A stretch of 16,519 bases of DNA from contig CAIPBN010000642.1 in the NCBI GenBank assembly GCA_903863315.1, forward strand, positions 1-16,519, given 5' to 3'. This document shows positions 7,022 through 14,430 of this stretch, in pieces (the stretch's first letter is position 1; the number at the start of each line of letters is the position of its first letter). Source of the DNA: an uncultured Verrucomicrobiota bacterium. GTDB taxonomy: Bacteria; Verrucomicrobiota; Verrucomicrobiia; Limisphaerales; SXTU01. Under the pieces are notes generated by a model. That model was not told the origin of the DNA. It made no database searches and saw only the letters and a program-made list of their open reading frames with translations. A program made the translations under genes and the position numbers.

Positions 7022-7025
7022 GACC

Positions 7026-8015
7026 ATGCGCGTGTTCGCCCTGACCTTCGGCAACGAGGAGGCCGCCAGCTCTCAATACCGGTTCTTCCAATACCGGGAG
7101 CGGCTCGCACAGGAGGGCATTATCTGCGACCACGCCGTGGCCGCCGGCTTCAATGATTTTTCCCGCCTGGCTGATTACGACGTGGTGCTGCATCAGAAGA
7201 CGCTGCTGTCTAGGCTGCGGCTGCGCCAGCTCCGCCGAAACGCGCGCCGACTGGTCTATGACACCGACGACCGAATCTGGCTCAGCCCGCAAAAACAACA
7301 CCACTGGTTCACTCGCTGGCGAATTGAGTCTCGCCTGCGGACGATTGCGCGACAGTCCGATCTCTGCCTGGCCGCCAACGAAGTGATTGCCGGAGACCTC
7401 CGGGCACGCGGAGCGAAAACCGAGGTCGTGCCCATGGCCTTGGACGGGCGGAAGTGGTTTCCTAGCGACCGGCCCGGAGAACCACTGCGTATCGGTTGGT
7501 CGGGCTCGCCGAAAAACCTCCCGTTCCTCCGCGCCATCGGGCCGGAACTGCGCGAAGTGCAACGGCGCTTTCCCGACGTGGAGTGGGTCTTTCATTGTGG
7601 GGCTGATCCGGCCCTCGCCGGCCTGCGCTACCGGCATCTTGCGTTTGTGCCGGGCCAGGAGCCGGAGGCAGTCCGCTCGTTCCACATCGGCCTGCTGCCG
7701 CTGCCGGACGATCCGTTTGTCCAAGGGAAATCTCCTATCAAAGCGCTGCAATATCTGGCGTGCGGCGTGGCGGTGGCGGGCGCCCCGGTGGGCGCGACGC
7801 GGGAGATCATTGTGGACGGGCAAAACGCGCTGCACATCACCGACACAGGCCGCTCTTGGGTGGACGGCCTGACCCGGCTCATCACGCTGCCGGGGGAACG
7901 CCAGCGGCTGGCGGCGGCCGGCCGCGCGTCCTTCCTGGCGCAATACGATCTGCCACGTGTCCTCGCCCGGCTAAAGGACGCGCTGGTGCGGGCAACGGCA
8001 CCGGTCAGCGTTTGA
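7026..8015 (+). CDS. Glycosyltransferase, GT-B/group 1 type
   Basis: This 329-residue GT-B-like glycosyltransferase follows the previous gene by 4 bp. It begins with a short Rossmann strand (MRVFALTFGN) and SSQYRFFQYRERL (15-27). It has the VYDTDDRIW block (77-85) seen in a subgroup of bacterial group 1 glycosyltransferases, IGWSGSPKNLPFL (156-168) at the start of the donor domain, and FVQGKSPIKALQYLACGVAV (231-250), in which the Lys and following helix stand in the usual position of the nucleotide-sugar-binding loop. It is shorter than the GT4 partner, with a reduced N-terminal domain. The product presumably adds another residue to the same glycan. The last 11 bases (8005-8015) overlap the 3' end of the convergent methyltransferase gene. 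Specificity is unknown. Confidence 0.83.
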   Translation: MRVFALTFGNEEAASSQYRFFQYRERLAQEGIICDHAVAAGFNDFSRLADYDVVLHQKTLLSRLRLRQLRRNARRLVYDTDDRIWLSPQKQHHWFTRWRIESRLRTIARQSDLCLAANEVIAGDLRARGAKTEVVPMALDGRKWFPSDRPGEPLRIGWSGSPKNLPFLRAIGPELREVQRRFPDVEWVFHCGADPALAGLRYRHLAFVPGQEPEAVRSFHIGLLPLPDDPFVQGKSPIKALQYLACGVAVAGAPVGATREIIVDGQNALHITDTGRSWVDGLTRLITLPGERQRLAAAGRASFLAQYDLPRVLARLKDALVRATAPVSV

Positions 8016-9090
8016 TGCGCCAACTGCGGTGGTTCCACACCCAGTCCTGCACCATCATCACGCCCACCTCGGCAGCCAGCCGCCAGAGTTTCTGCCGCCG
8101 GGTCAGACGCCAAAGCTCGCGCAGCCCCTTGGCCCGCTGGGCCGGCTCACCGCCCAGCACGGCACCCACCGCCCGGCGAAAGCAACGCTCCGCCTGCAAC
8201 GGCTCCCCGAGGCGCACGTAGAGCTGGCCGGTCTTGAAGAATAGCCGATGCCGATTCGTGCGCCACGGATAGGTCATCAGGATGTCCATCACCTCGGTCA
8301 GGTGCCGGTCCGCGCCCGTCGCGTCCTGACGGAGGACACATTCTTCGGCCTGGCGGATCCGCTCGTCCGGCGAAAGATTCAACGTCGGCAGCGCCGCCCG
8401 CCCGGTCTGGGGCAGTTGGAAGAGCAGCGAGTTGCATTCCAAGGCCCGACGCTCCGCGAAGCCTCGGCGGACTCCCGAGTGAAGCACGCTTTGCTCGACG
8501 TGGCCGACCATTGTCAGCGGACCCTGCTCGCGTCCGGCCCAATCCCAGACAAACCGCGCCTCGCCGCTGGGCTCGATCCGATCATGGAACGCGATGTCCT
8601 GCACCATCACCCAGCCGCGCACGCGTGGGAACACCGTCTCGACATACCAGCGCGCGAACCATTCCTCATGGCTGCTGTCGAGCAACGCGAAGTCCACCTC
8701 GCCTGCCACGGCCGGCACGGTCTCCCGCGCGTCGCCGAGGTGCAGCGTCCAGCGGGAGGTGTCTAGGTCGGGAACCAGATTGCTGCGGATCACATCGGCC
8801 GTCGGCCGCCCGTTGATCTCGCGCAACAGCTCGAAGGAATGCAGTTCACCGGTCTGGTTGGCGGTGAGTGCGGCCAGTAGGTAGTTGGTGGAGAAGCCCG
8901 CCGCAGGCGAGATTTCGAAGACGCGCCGGGGACGCGCCTCTCGCAACAGCATGTAGAGCACCTCGCCCTCCACATCGCCGAAGACCGCGCGATACCCCTG
9001 CTGCTGCATCCGGTGATAGATTCCCCGGAGGCGGGCGCACAAGGGCCGTAGTTCGGCGTCGTATTTCCGGTAGAGCTCACCGAAGTCCAT
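8005..9090 (-). CDS. SAM-dependent methyltransferase (Methyltransf_24-like) with a helical C-terminal extension
   Basis: This 361-residue protein has an AdoMet-binding motif FEISPAAGFSTNYLLAAL at 58-75, an acidic strand-2 region HSFELLRE (84-91), HLGDARETV (117-125) and VDFALLDSSHEEWFARW (132-148) followed by MVQDIAFHD (162-170). These match the class I methyltransferases that act on sugars and other small metabolites. Residues ~240-361 are an added helical region; 284-311 (FFKTGQLYVRLGEPLQAERC...) resembles a TPR hairpin, and the end is very Trp/Arg-rich. The ORF can be extended upstream to 9321, but those 77 extra residues are compositionally random and overlap the divergent gene, so ATG 9090 is preferred. 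No Shine-Dalgarno is seen. The gene is convergent and overlapping with the upstream GT, and divergent from the methyltransferase at 9215. Confidence 0.82.
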   Translation of the reverse strand: MDFGELYRKYDAELRPLCARLRGIYHRMQQQGYRAVFGDVEGEVLYMLLREARPRRVFEISPAAGFSTNYLLAALTANQTGELHSFELLREINGRPTADVIRSNLVPDLDTSRWTLHLGDARETVPAVAGEVDFALLDSSHEEWFARWYVETVFPRVRGWVMVQDIAFHDRIEPSGEARFVWDWAGREQGPLTMVGHVEQSVLHSGVRRGFAERRALECNSLLFQLPQTGRAALPTLNLSPDERIRQAEECVLRQDATGADRHLTEVMDILMTYPWRTNRHRLFFKTGQLYVRLGEPLQAERCFRRAVGAVLGGEPAQRAKGLRELWRLTRRQKLWRLAAEVGVMMVQDWVWNHRSWRIKR

Positions 9091-9214
9091 AGATATTGGC
9101 CGCGAAGAGGAGGGCACGCGGCGGCATAGTCCGAAAGGAACCGCGACGGCGCAAGCGCAGAGTCCCGTCACTTTGGTCTTTGATGGGCCGGGGCGGCTCC
9201 TTAGATTGGGCTGG

Positions 9215-10162
9215 ATGACCGACGCCCTGTTGCAGCGGCTCTTTGCCGCCGCCGATGACGTGAAGCTGCTGCCCGACGCCATCCAATGGCGGGGCCGCGC
9301 CGTGCCCCGCACCGGCGGCATCTACCGTTTCCGCCAGGACGACGGCTACAACCAGTCGTTTGCGATGCAATGGAAGAAATTCCAGCGGGAGCAATACGAC
9401 GACGTCAACGGCACCACCCTGAGCCGGGACCGCATCGCCGCCGCCACCCGCTGGAATCTGACGGACTTGCGCGGCGAGCTGATCCTCGAGGCCGGCTGCG
9501 GGGCGGGGCGGTTTACGCGACTGCTCGCGCAGTCGGGCGCGGAGCTGGTCACGTTCGACTATTCCTCGGCGGTGGAGGTATCGCACGAGATGAACCACCA
9601 GTTCCCAAACGTCACGTTCCTTCAGAGCGACATTTTCGAAATGCCCTTCCGCGACGGGGCATTTGACCGCGTGTTCTGCTACGGCGTGCTGCAACACACA
9701 CCTGATCCCGAGCAGGCTTTCTACCGACTGGCCGCCAAGGTGCGCCCCGGTGGACGCATCTCGGTGGACATCTATCCGCGCGATTTTAAGATCCGCCCCT
9801 CTAAGTCCAAATACCTCTGGCGGTGGCTCACCACGCGCATGGACAAGGAGCGCCTCATGCGGCTCCTGCAATGGTATATCCCGCGCTGGCTCCCGTGGGA
9901 CACGCGCATTAAACGCATTCCTAAAATCGGCAAATACCTCGGCTCGGTGATCCCGTGCTGGAATTATTTCTACACGTCGCTCACGCCCGAGGATCAGGTG
10001 CGCTGGGCGATCATGGACACATTCGACGCCCTTGCACCGCAATACGACAAGCCGGCCATGAAGAGCCAGGTGCAGCGGTGGTTCGAACGCGCGGGGCTGA
10101 CGGAGATCGATGTCCGGCGCGGCAGCAACGGGATCCTTGGGAACGGGGTGAAACCGGCCTGA
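9215..10162 (+). CDS. SAM-dependent methyltransferase (Methyltransf_11/25-like)
   Basis: This 315-residue class I methyltransferase has motif I LILEAGCGAGRFTRLLA at 89-105, TFDYSSAVEVS (113-123), QSDIFEMPFRDGAFDRVFCY (137-156) and LQHTPDPEQAFYRLAAKVRP (159-178). The N-terminal region (1-60), ending in GGIYRFRQDDGYNQSFAMQW (34-53), has the layout of methyltransferases that carry a small Trm112-like zinc ribbon before the catalytic domain, but the usual Cys pairs are absent. Residues 190-290 are a basic, aromatic-rich insert or cap (KSKYLWRWL, WYIPRWLPWD) that could contact membrane or a lipid-linked sugar. ATG 9215 is preferred over the TTG at 9173. The gene is divergent from 8005-9090 with a 124-bp gap in which no clear promoter or Shine-Dalgarno is seen, and it ends 4 bp from the asnB-like stop. 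The methyl acceptor is probably a glycan residue; this is inferred from context. Confidence 0.85.
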   Translation: MTDALLQRLFAAADDVKLLPDAIQWRGRAVPRTGGIYRFRQDDGYNQSFAMQWKKFQREQYDDVNGTTLSRDRIAAATRWNLTDLRGELILEAGCGAGRFTRLLAQSGAELVTFDYSSAVEVSHEMNHQFPNVTFLQSDIFEMPFRDGAFDRVFCYGVLQHTPDPEQAFYRLAAKVRPGGRISVDIYPRDFKIRPSKSKYLWRWLTTRMDKERLMRLLQWYIPRWLPWDTRIKRIPKIGKYLGSVIPCWNYFYTSLTPEDQVRWAIMDTFDALAPQYDKPAMKSQVQRWFERAGLTEIDVRRGSNGILGNGVKPA

Positions 10163-10166
10163 CGAT

Positions 10167-12032
10167 TCAGCAAAGCTCCCGCCAGGTCACGGACGGAGGC
10201 CCGCTCACCGGCCGCTCGATGAACAGCAGGTGCCAGAGCTGGAACATCAACGCCGACCACACCTGCCAGGTATGAGTCGCCCGGCCCTCGAGGTGGGGAC
10301 GCACCCAGCGCACGTGGAAGTCGGCACGAAACAACCCCTGCCGACTCAAGCGTTCGGGATCCAGCAGACGCTCCACCAGCGGCCGCAACTCGCGTCTCAG
10401 CCACAGCTCCACCGGGATGACAAACCCCTTCTTGCTTCCGGCGCTCACCTCGGATGGCAGCAAGTCCGCGACGGCCAGCCTGAAGAGGGACTTCAAATCC
10501 TTCGGCCGCGTGCGCGCGTGGCTGGGGATGCTCAACACAAATTCGACGAGCACGTTGTCCAACAGCGGCACACGCGCTTCGAGCCCGTGAGCCATCGAGA
10601 AGCGATCGGTCATGCACAGAAACTCTTCCGCCAGTTGCGTCCGGAAATCCACCCCGGCCAGGCGGTCCCGAAGATCCACGCCCGCCTGCTGATCATACAG
10701 CCGCTGAAGAAACAGCGCCGTGTCCTCCGGCGCGGCGAAGCCCGGGGCCAGCACCGCCGCCCGCTTTGTCGCGTCATCGAAGTAACGCCGCACTGCGTGG
10801 TAATGCCGGCCAAATGGCGCGCGCAATCCGGGCGGCAGCGCGCCGCCGCTGAGCCGGTGGAGACCCAGCGCCAGCTGCCGGAGCGGCTTGCCCTCGTAGG
10901 CGCGGAACTTCCCGTAGTTGCCGAACAACTCGTCACCGCCCGTGCCCGTCATGCCCACCTTCACCACACGTGCCATGTCGCGGAACACCGGCCAGGAGGG
11001 CAGGCCGCCACCATACGGCTCGTCCAGATGCCAGACCATCCGCACCAGATCGTCGAGCAACGACGACGGTTCGAGCACCTGCTCGTGATGCTCAGTGCCC
11101 CAGCGGCGCGCCACTGCCCGGGCCTGCTCGCGCTCATCCCAGCCCTGTTCGCCAGCTCCGCCAAAACCCAGCGTGAAGGTCTTGAGGCCGCCTTGCCCCT
11201 GCTCGGCCAGCAACCCCACGATGGCCGCTGAATCCAGCCCGCCGGACAGCGAACACGCCAGCGGCACATCGCTCAACGACCAGCGGCGGACCGCGCCGCG
11301 CAGCTCCTCGCGCAGCCGCGCCGCCAACTCCCGCTCGGGCAAGGGACGCACCGCCGGGAAACGAAATTCCCAATAGCGCCGGAGTTCCAGCCGGTGCGAC
11401 TCGACGTCCAGCGTGAAGCAGTGGGCGGGGGCCAGGCGGAAGATGTCGCGCAGGATGGACTGCTCCGCCGGCACATGGAGCAGCGTCAGGTAATGATAGA
11501 GGGTTTGCGGGTCGAGAGAGCGCTGCATCCACGGCAACGCCAGCAGGGCCTTGAGCTCGGACGCGAAGGCAAACCGCCCGCCCTGTTGCGTCCAGTAAAA
11601 CGGCTTGATCCCAAACCGGTCGCGCGCACCGAACAGCAGCCCGCGCCGCACGTCGTGGATGACGAACGCAAACATGCCGTTCAGGCGCGGCAGCATCGCC
11701 TCCCCTTCCGCCTCGTAAAGCTGGAGCAAAACCTCGGTGTCGGAGTTGCACGTCCGGAAGACGCGGCCCCGGGCCTCCAGTTCCCGGCGCAGCTCCGGCG
11801 CGTTGAAAATCTCGCCGTTGAAGACGATCCACAGCGATCCGTCGGCGTTGGGCATGGGCTGGTGGCCCCCGCCCAGATCAATGATGCTCAACCGCCGCAT
11901 CGCCAGCCCGACCCGGCCGTCCTTGCTCAAGTGTTCCCCCGCCTCGTCCGGACCGCGGTGCGTGATGAGGTTGTTCATCCCGGCGAGCTGCCCGCGAGTG
12001 AATTGTCCGACGATGCCGACGATGCCGCACAT
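10167..12032 (-). CDS. asnB: Asparagine synthetase (glutamine-hydrolysing) family amidotransferase, AsnB-like
   Basis: This 621-residue enzyme has an N-terminal class II glutaminase domain (nucleophile Cys2 in MCGIVGIVG, THRGPDE at 24-30, FNGEIFN at 71-77, CNSDTEVLL at 95-103, RDRFGIKPFYW at 137-147). The C-terminal synthetase domain has the PP-loop CSLSGGLDSAAIVGLL (260-275), TGTGGDELFGNY (362-373) and RFSMAHGLEARVPLLD (477-492). Chemistry of the family: ATP activates a carboxylate that is then amidated with ammonia from glutamine. It is the last gene of the neuB-neuC-neuA-GT operon, two bases after the preceding stop, and not near amino-acid genes. It therefore more likely amidates a carboxylate of the glycan, such as a uronic or nonulosonic acid, than makes free asparagine; this is inference. 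The start is fixed because the mature enzyme needs Cys at position 2. No key residue is missing. Confidence 0.9.
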   Translation of the reverse strand: MCGIVGIVGQFTRGQLAGMNNLITHRGPDEAGEHLSKDGRVGLAMRRLSIIDLGGGHQPMPNADGSLWIVFNGEIFNAPELRRELEARGRVFRTCNSDTEVLLQLYEAEGEAMLPRLNGMFAFVIHDVRRGLLFGARDRFGIKPFYWTQQGGRFAFASELKALLALPWMQRSLDPQTLYHYLTLLHVPAEQSILRDIFRLAPAHCFTLDVESHRLELRRYWEFRFPAVRPLPERELAARLREELRGAVRRWSLSDVPLACSLSGGLDSAAIVGLLAEQGQGGLKTFTLGFGGAGEQGWDEREQARAVARRWGTEHHEQVLEPSSLLDDLVRMVWHLDEPYGGGLPSWPVFRDMARVVKVGMTGTGGDELFGNYGKFRAYEGKPLRQLALGLHRLSGGALPPGLRAPFGRHYHAVRRYFDDATKRAAVLAPGFAAPEDTALFLQRLYDQQAGVDLRDRLAGVDFRTQLAEEFLCMTDRFSMAHGLEARVPLLDNVLVEFVLSIPSHARTRPKDLKSLFRLAVADLLPSEVSAGSKKGFVIPVELWLRRELRPLVERLLDPERLSRQGLFRADFHVRWVRPHLEGRATHTWQVWSALMFQLWHLLFIERPVSGPPSVTWRELC

Positions 12033-12034
12033 GG

Positions 12035-13726
12035 TCAGTGGTCAAGGTAATCCACGTTGGCGTTGGCGGCGGCCCAGGTGGCAAACTTGACCAGGTCACC
12101 GTTCCGGTCCAGCTCGGCCAGCGAGCTGACGGCCAGATGAAGGTTCTGCTCAAGCATGTGGCGGTGCGGACCGCCGGGGCGGAACTCGGCACGGAAGCTC
12201 TTCATGAACCACGGCCGGCGGCAGAAGACCGTGTGTGCGTGCCGCTTGGCCCATTGCACCTGCTCTGGCGTCATCCGGTCCAGCTCCTCGATATGCGCAA
12301 GCCGCCCGAGGTATTGTTCCCGGCTCTCCGAGTCCACCGTGAAGCCCAGCCCATGACAGCGGCCGGTGCCCGCCGTGAGCGTGGGCACGCCAAAGCAGGG
12401 CAGCTCGACGCTCACCGTGCCCCGCACGGTCACGCCGTAATCAGCGATGTCAAAGATCGACCGCGTGCTGATTTTCTCGTCAGGGAACAACAGCCGGACA
12501 TGAGGTGGCAGCTCGCCGATGTGCTCCCGGATGAGCGCCACCTCGGACAGCTCTGCCGTGGTGCCCATGCGGGCACGCTTCCAGACATTGGCCGGGTGCA
12601 TTTTTATGAGCCAGTTGAGGCGCGGGTTCTGACACGCGGCGCGGACGGTCTGCACGAACCAGTCCCCGTAATCCGCGAACAAGTCCTCTCCGTAAAACAA
12701 GTTCGCATCCCACAGCACGTGGGAGAATACGACGGCCACCTTCCGCGTGGGATCGAGGTGAAAGCGCTGGAAGACCTGTCCGCGGTCCAACGCCTCGGCC
12801 CCGGGCTGGTTGCGGGCCTGAAGAAACCAGCGCCCGCCGTAGCGACCGGCGAAGATTTCACCCAGCTCGCGCTCCTCCCGCTCCGTCCACGGCTCCTCCC
12901 GCAGCCGGAGGAAATTCTCCCGCGCCAGCGATGATGGGTGTTCACGCCGGGTCGCCAGCGTGAGCCGCCGCAGCATGAAGGCGTCGTCCCGGTTGGGCTG
13001 CGTGATCTGGATCACGTTCACGCCGCTGTTGACCGCGAGATCGGTCAGGGGCGCATATTTCGCGTAGTTGGCCTCGATGATCAGCATCATCTGCGGGCGG
13101 ACGGATTCCAAAATGCGGCGCGCCATGCGGATGCGCTGCAACGTGTCGGGCAGGCGCTCGCGAATCTGCCGCACGATCGCCGGGTCCGTCACATCGGGCG
13201 CGCCTTGCAACGCCCCGCGCGAAACCGCCGAGAGAATTTGCGGCCCGATCCAGCAGCCCTCGTGGGTCCACTGCTTGGCGGCGGCAAAGGTGAGTGGCCG
13301 GGCCAGCATTTCGTCCGCCGTCCGCGCGCAGGCCTCGCGTTCTGTCGCCGGGAGCGAGAGATCGTCCCAGTAGATGAATTCCTCCAAGCCGAAGGCGTGA
13401 AAGTAGCGGCGCGGCCAGCGCATTCCCGGAGAATTGGTCAGCACCACAGGCCGCCAGCCCGCCTGCTTCAACGCCACGGCCAGCATCGCCATCTGCTTGA
13501 CCTCGTAGAACGGGCTGTCCACCGCCGCGATGAGCACGGTGCGGCCCGCTGACGGCACGGACAGGGTGCGGAGAAAGGCCGCCTCCCGCCAGACCCGCCG
13601 GTAGTCACGCCAGACTTCGGCCTGCTCGGACGGCGACTTGAGCCAGCGGAAAAAATCACTCGCCGCCTCCGCCGGATTGGCGAAGGCGTTGCGCAGGAAA
13701 CCGGAGTCAGGCGTGGGCTCGCTCAT
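12035..13726 (-). CDS. Capsule-polysaccharide-biosynthesis-like GT-B protein; candidate nonulosonate transferase
   Basis: This 563-residue soluble protein has no obvious signal peptide or membrane segment. The N-terminal half has Rossmann-like strands (TVLIAAVDSPFYE 63-75, PVVLTNSPGM 93-102, MMLIIEANYAKYAPL 213-227). The C-terminal half has KVAVVFSHVLWDANLFYGED (329-348), LIKMHPAN (373-380) with an HP motif, and YGVTVRGTVSVELPCFGVPT (430-449). This order is that of Capsule_synth/KpsS-like and other GT-B polysaccharide enzymes; an HP motif is also shared by several bacterial sialyltransferase families. Directly downstream of the cytidylyltransferase (ATGA overlap at 13723-13726), it is the best candidate to use CMP-nonulosonate. 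Its last 40 residues match the pseudogene remnant at 4724-4864, showing that the island once held a second copy or relative. An unrelated role in polysaccharide assembly remains possible. Confidence 0.65.
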   Translation of the reverse strand: MSEPTPDSGFLRNAFANPAEAASDFFRWLKSPSEQAEVWRDYRRVWREAAFLRTLSVPSAGRTVLIAAVDSPFYEVKQMAMLAVALKQAGWRPVVLTNSPGMRWPRRYFHAFGLEEFIYWDDLSLPATEREACARTADEMLARPLTFAAAKQWTHEGCWIGPQILSAVSRGALQGAPDVTDPAIVRQIRERLPDTLQRIRMARRILESVRPQMMLIIEANYAKYAPLTDLAVNSGVNVIQITQPNRDDAFMLRRLTLATRREHPSSLARENFLRLREEPWTEREERELGEIFAGRYGGRWFLQARNQPGAEALDRGQVFQRFHLDPTRKVAVVFSHVLWDANLFYGEDLFADYGDWFVQTVRAACQNPRLNWLIKMHPANVWKRARMGTTAELSEVALIREHIGELPPHVRLLFPDEKISTRSIFDIADYGVTVRGTVSVELPCFGVPTLTAGTGRCHGLGFTVDSESREQYLGRLAHIEELDRMTPEQVQWAKRHAHTVFCRRPWFMKSFRAEFRPGGPHRHMLEQNLHLAVSSLAELDRNGDLVKFATWAAANANVDYLDH

Positions 13727-14430
13727 GCCGGGCGTGTGGCCGGTCGCGCCTGGAGCAGCAGTTCGGCCAGCCGCAAGTCTTCGGGCCCGTCCACATCCAC
13801 TGAATCGAGAGCGCTCATGACATAGCCTACGTTGGGATCACCGTAGAGCTGGCCGTTGCGGACGAGGTCCGGGCGGACGATTAGGACGGCGGGGCCGTTG
13901 CGGGCATACAGCTCAGGCTTGTCCTGCCGCCGCAACACGTTCGACTGACTCGGCTGCCAGGGCGTCAACGCGCCATGCTTCAGTTCCATCACCGATCCGG
14001 GCGTGAACTGATGCGGCACGCGCGTCACGCTCACGAGCGATGCGGCCCCGGTCGTTTGAAACCGCGCAACGGCCTCGGCGATGTGCACGGCGCCGCGGAG
14101 TGGCGAGGTGGGCTGAAGCAGCACCAAGGCATCCACGGGCTGCCCGCTCTGCGTGAGCCAGGCCAGCAAGTGCTGCAGAACGCCCAGCATCGGCGTGTCG
14201 TCCGCCGCCAGCTCTGGCGGGCGCAGAAACGGAACTTCCAGCCCCAGGCCCCGGCCGGCGGCAGCGATGTCCTCCGCATCGGTGGAGAGGATGACCCGTG
14301 ACAACACATGACTTTGGAGCGCGGCTTCGGCGGTGTAAGCGAGCAAGGGCCGGCCCGCACAGGGCGCAAGGTTCTTGCCGGGAATGGCCTTGGAACCGCC
14401 GCGGGCTGGGATGACTCCGATGAAGGCCAT
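13723..14430 (-). CDS. neuA: CMP-nonulosonate cytidylyltransferase (N-acylneuraminate cytidylyltransferase family)
   Basis: This 235-residue cytoplasmic nucleotidyltransferase activates a nonulosonic acid with CTP to give the CMP-sugar and pyrophosphate. Hallmarks are the P-loop-like IPARGGSKAIPGKNL (7-21), VILSTDAEDIA (46-56), LVLLQPTSPLR (102-112), QDKPELYARNGPAVLI (169-184) and the metal-binding end SVDVDGPEDLRLAE (210-223). Length and motif order are those of NeuA/NeuA-like enzymes such as LegF or PseF; the exact sugar cannot be read from sequence. Its ATG shares one base with the neuC-like stop (TGATG), and its stop overlaps the next ATG (ATGA), so translation of three genes is coupled. 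Confidence 0.9.
   Translation of the reverse strand: MAFIGVIPARGGSKAIPGKNLAPCAGRPLLAYTAEAALQSHVLSRVILSTDAEDIAAAGRGLGLEVPFLRPPELAADDTPMLGVLQHLLAWLTQSGQPVDALVLLQPTSPLRGAVHIAEAVARFQTTGAASLVSVTRVPHQFTPGSVMELKHGALTPWQPSQSNVLRRQDKPELYARNGPAVLIVRPDLVRNGQLYGDPNVGYVMSALDSVDVDGPEDLRLAELLLQARPATRPA

Noticed and set aside
9091..9321. N-terminal extension of the minus-strand methyltransferase to an ATG at 9321
   Set aside because: The 77 extra residues are Arg/Ser/Pro-rich shadow-like sequence and overlap the start of the divergent methyltransferase. The recognisable fold begins at ATG 9090.
12035..13726. Calling this gene a specific named sialyltransferase
   Set aside because: Only the HP motif and operon position point that way; the other motifs are equally compatible with KpsS-like capsule enzymes, so no gene symbol is given.
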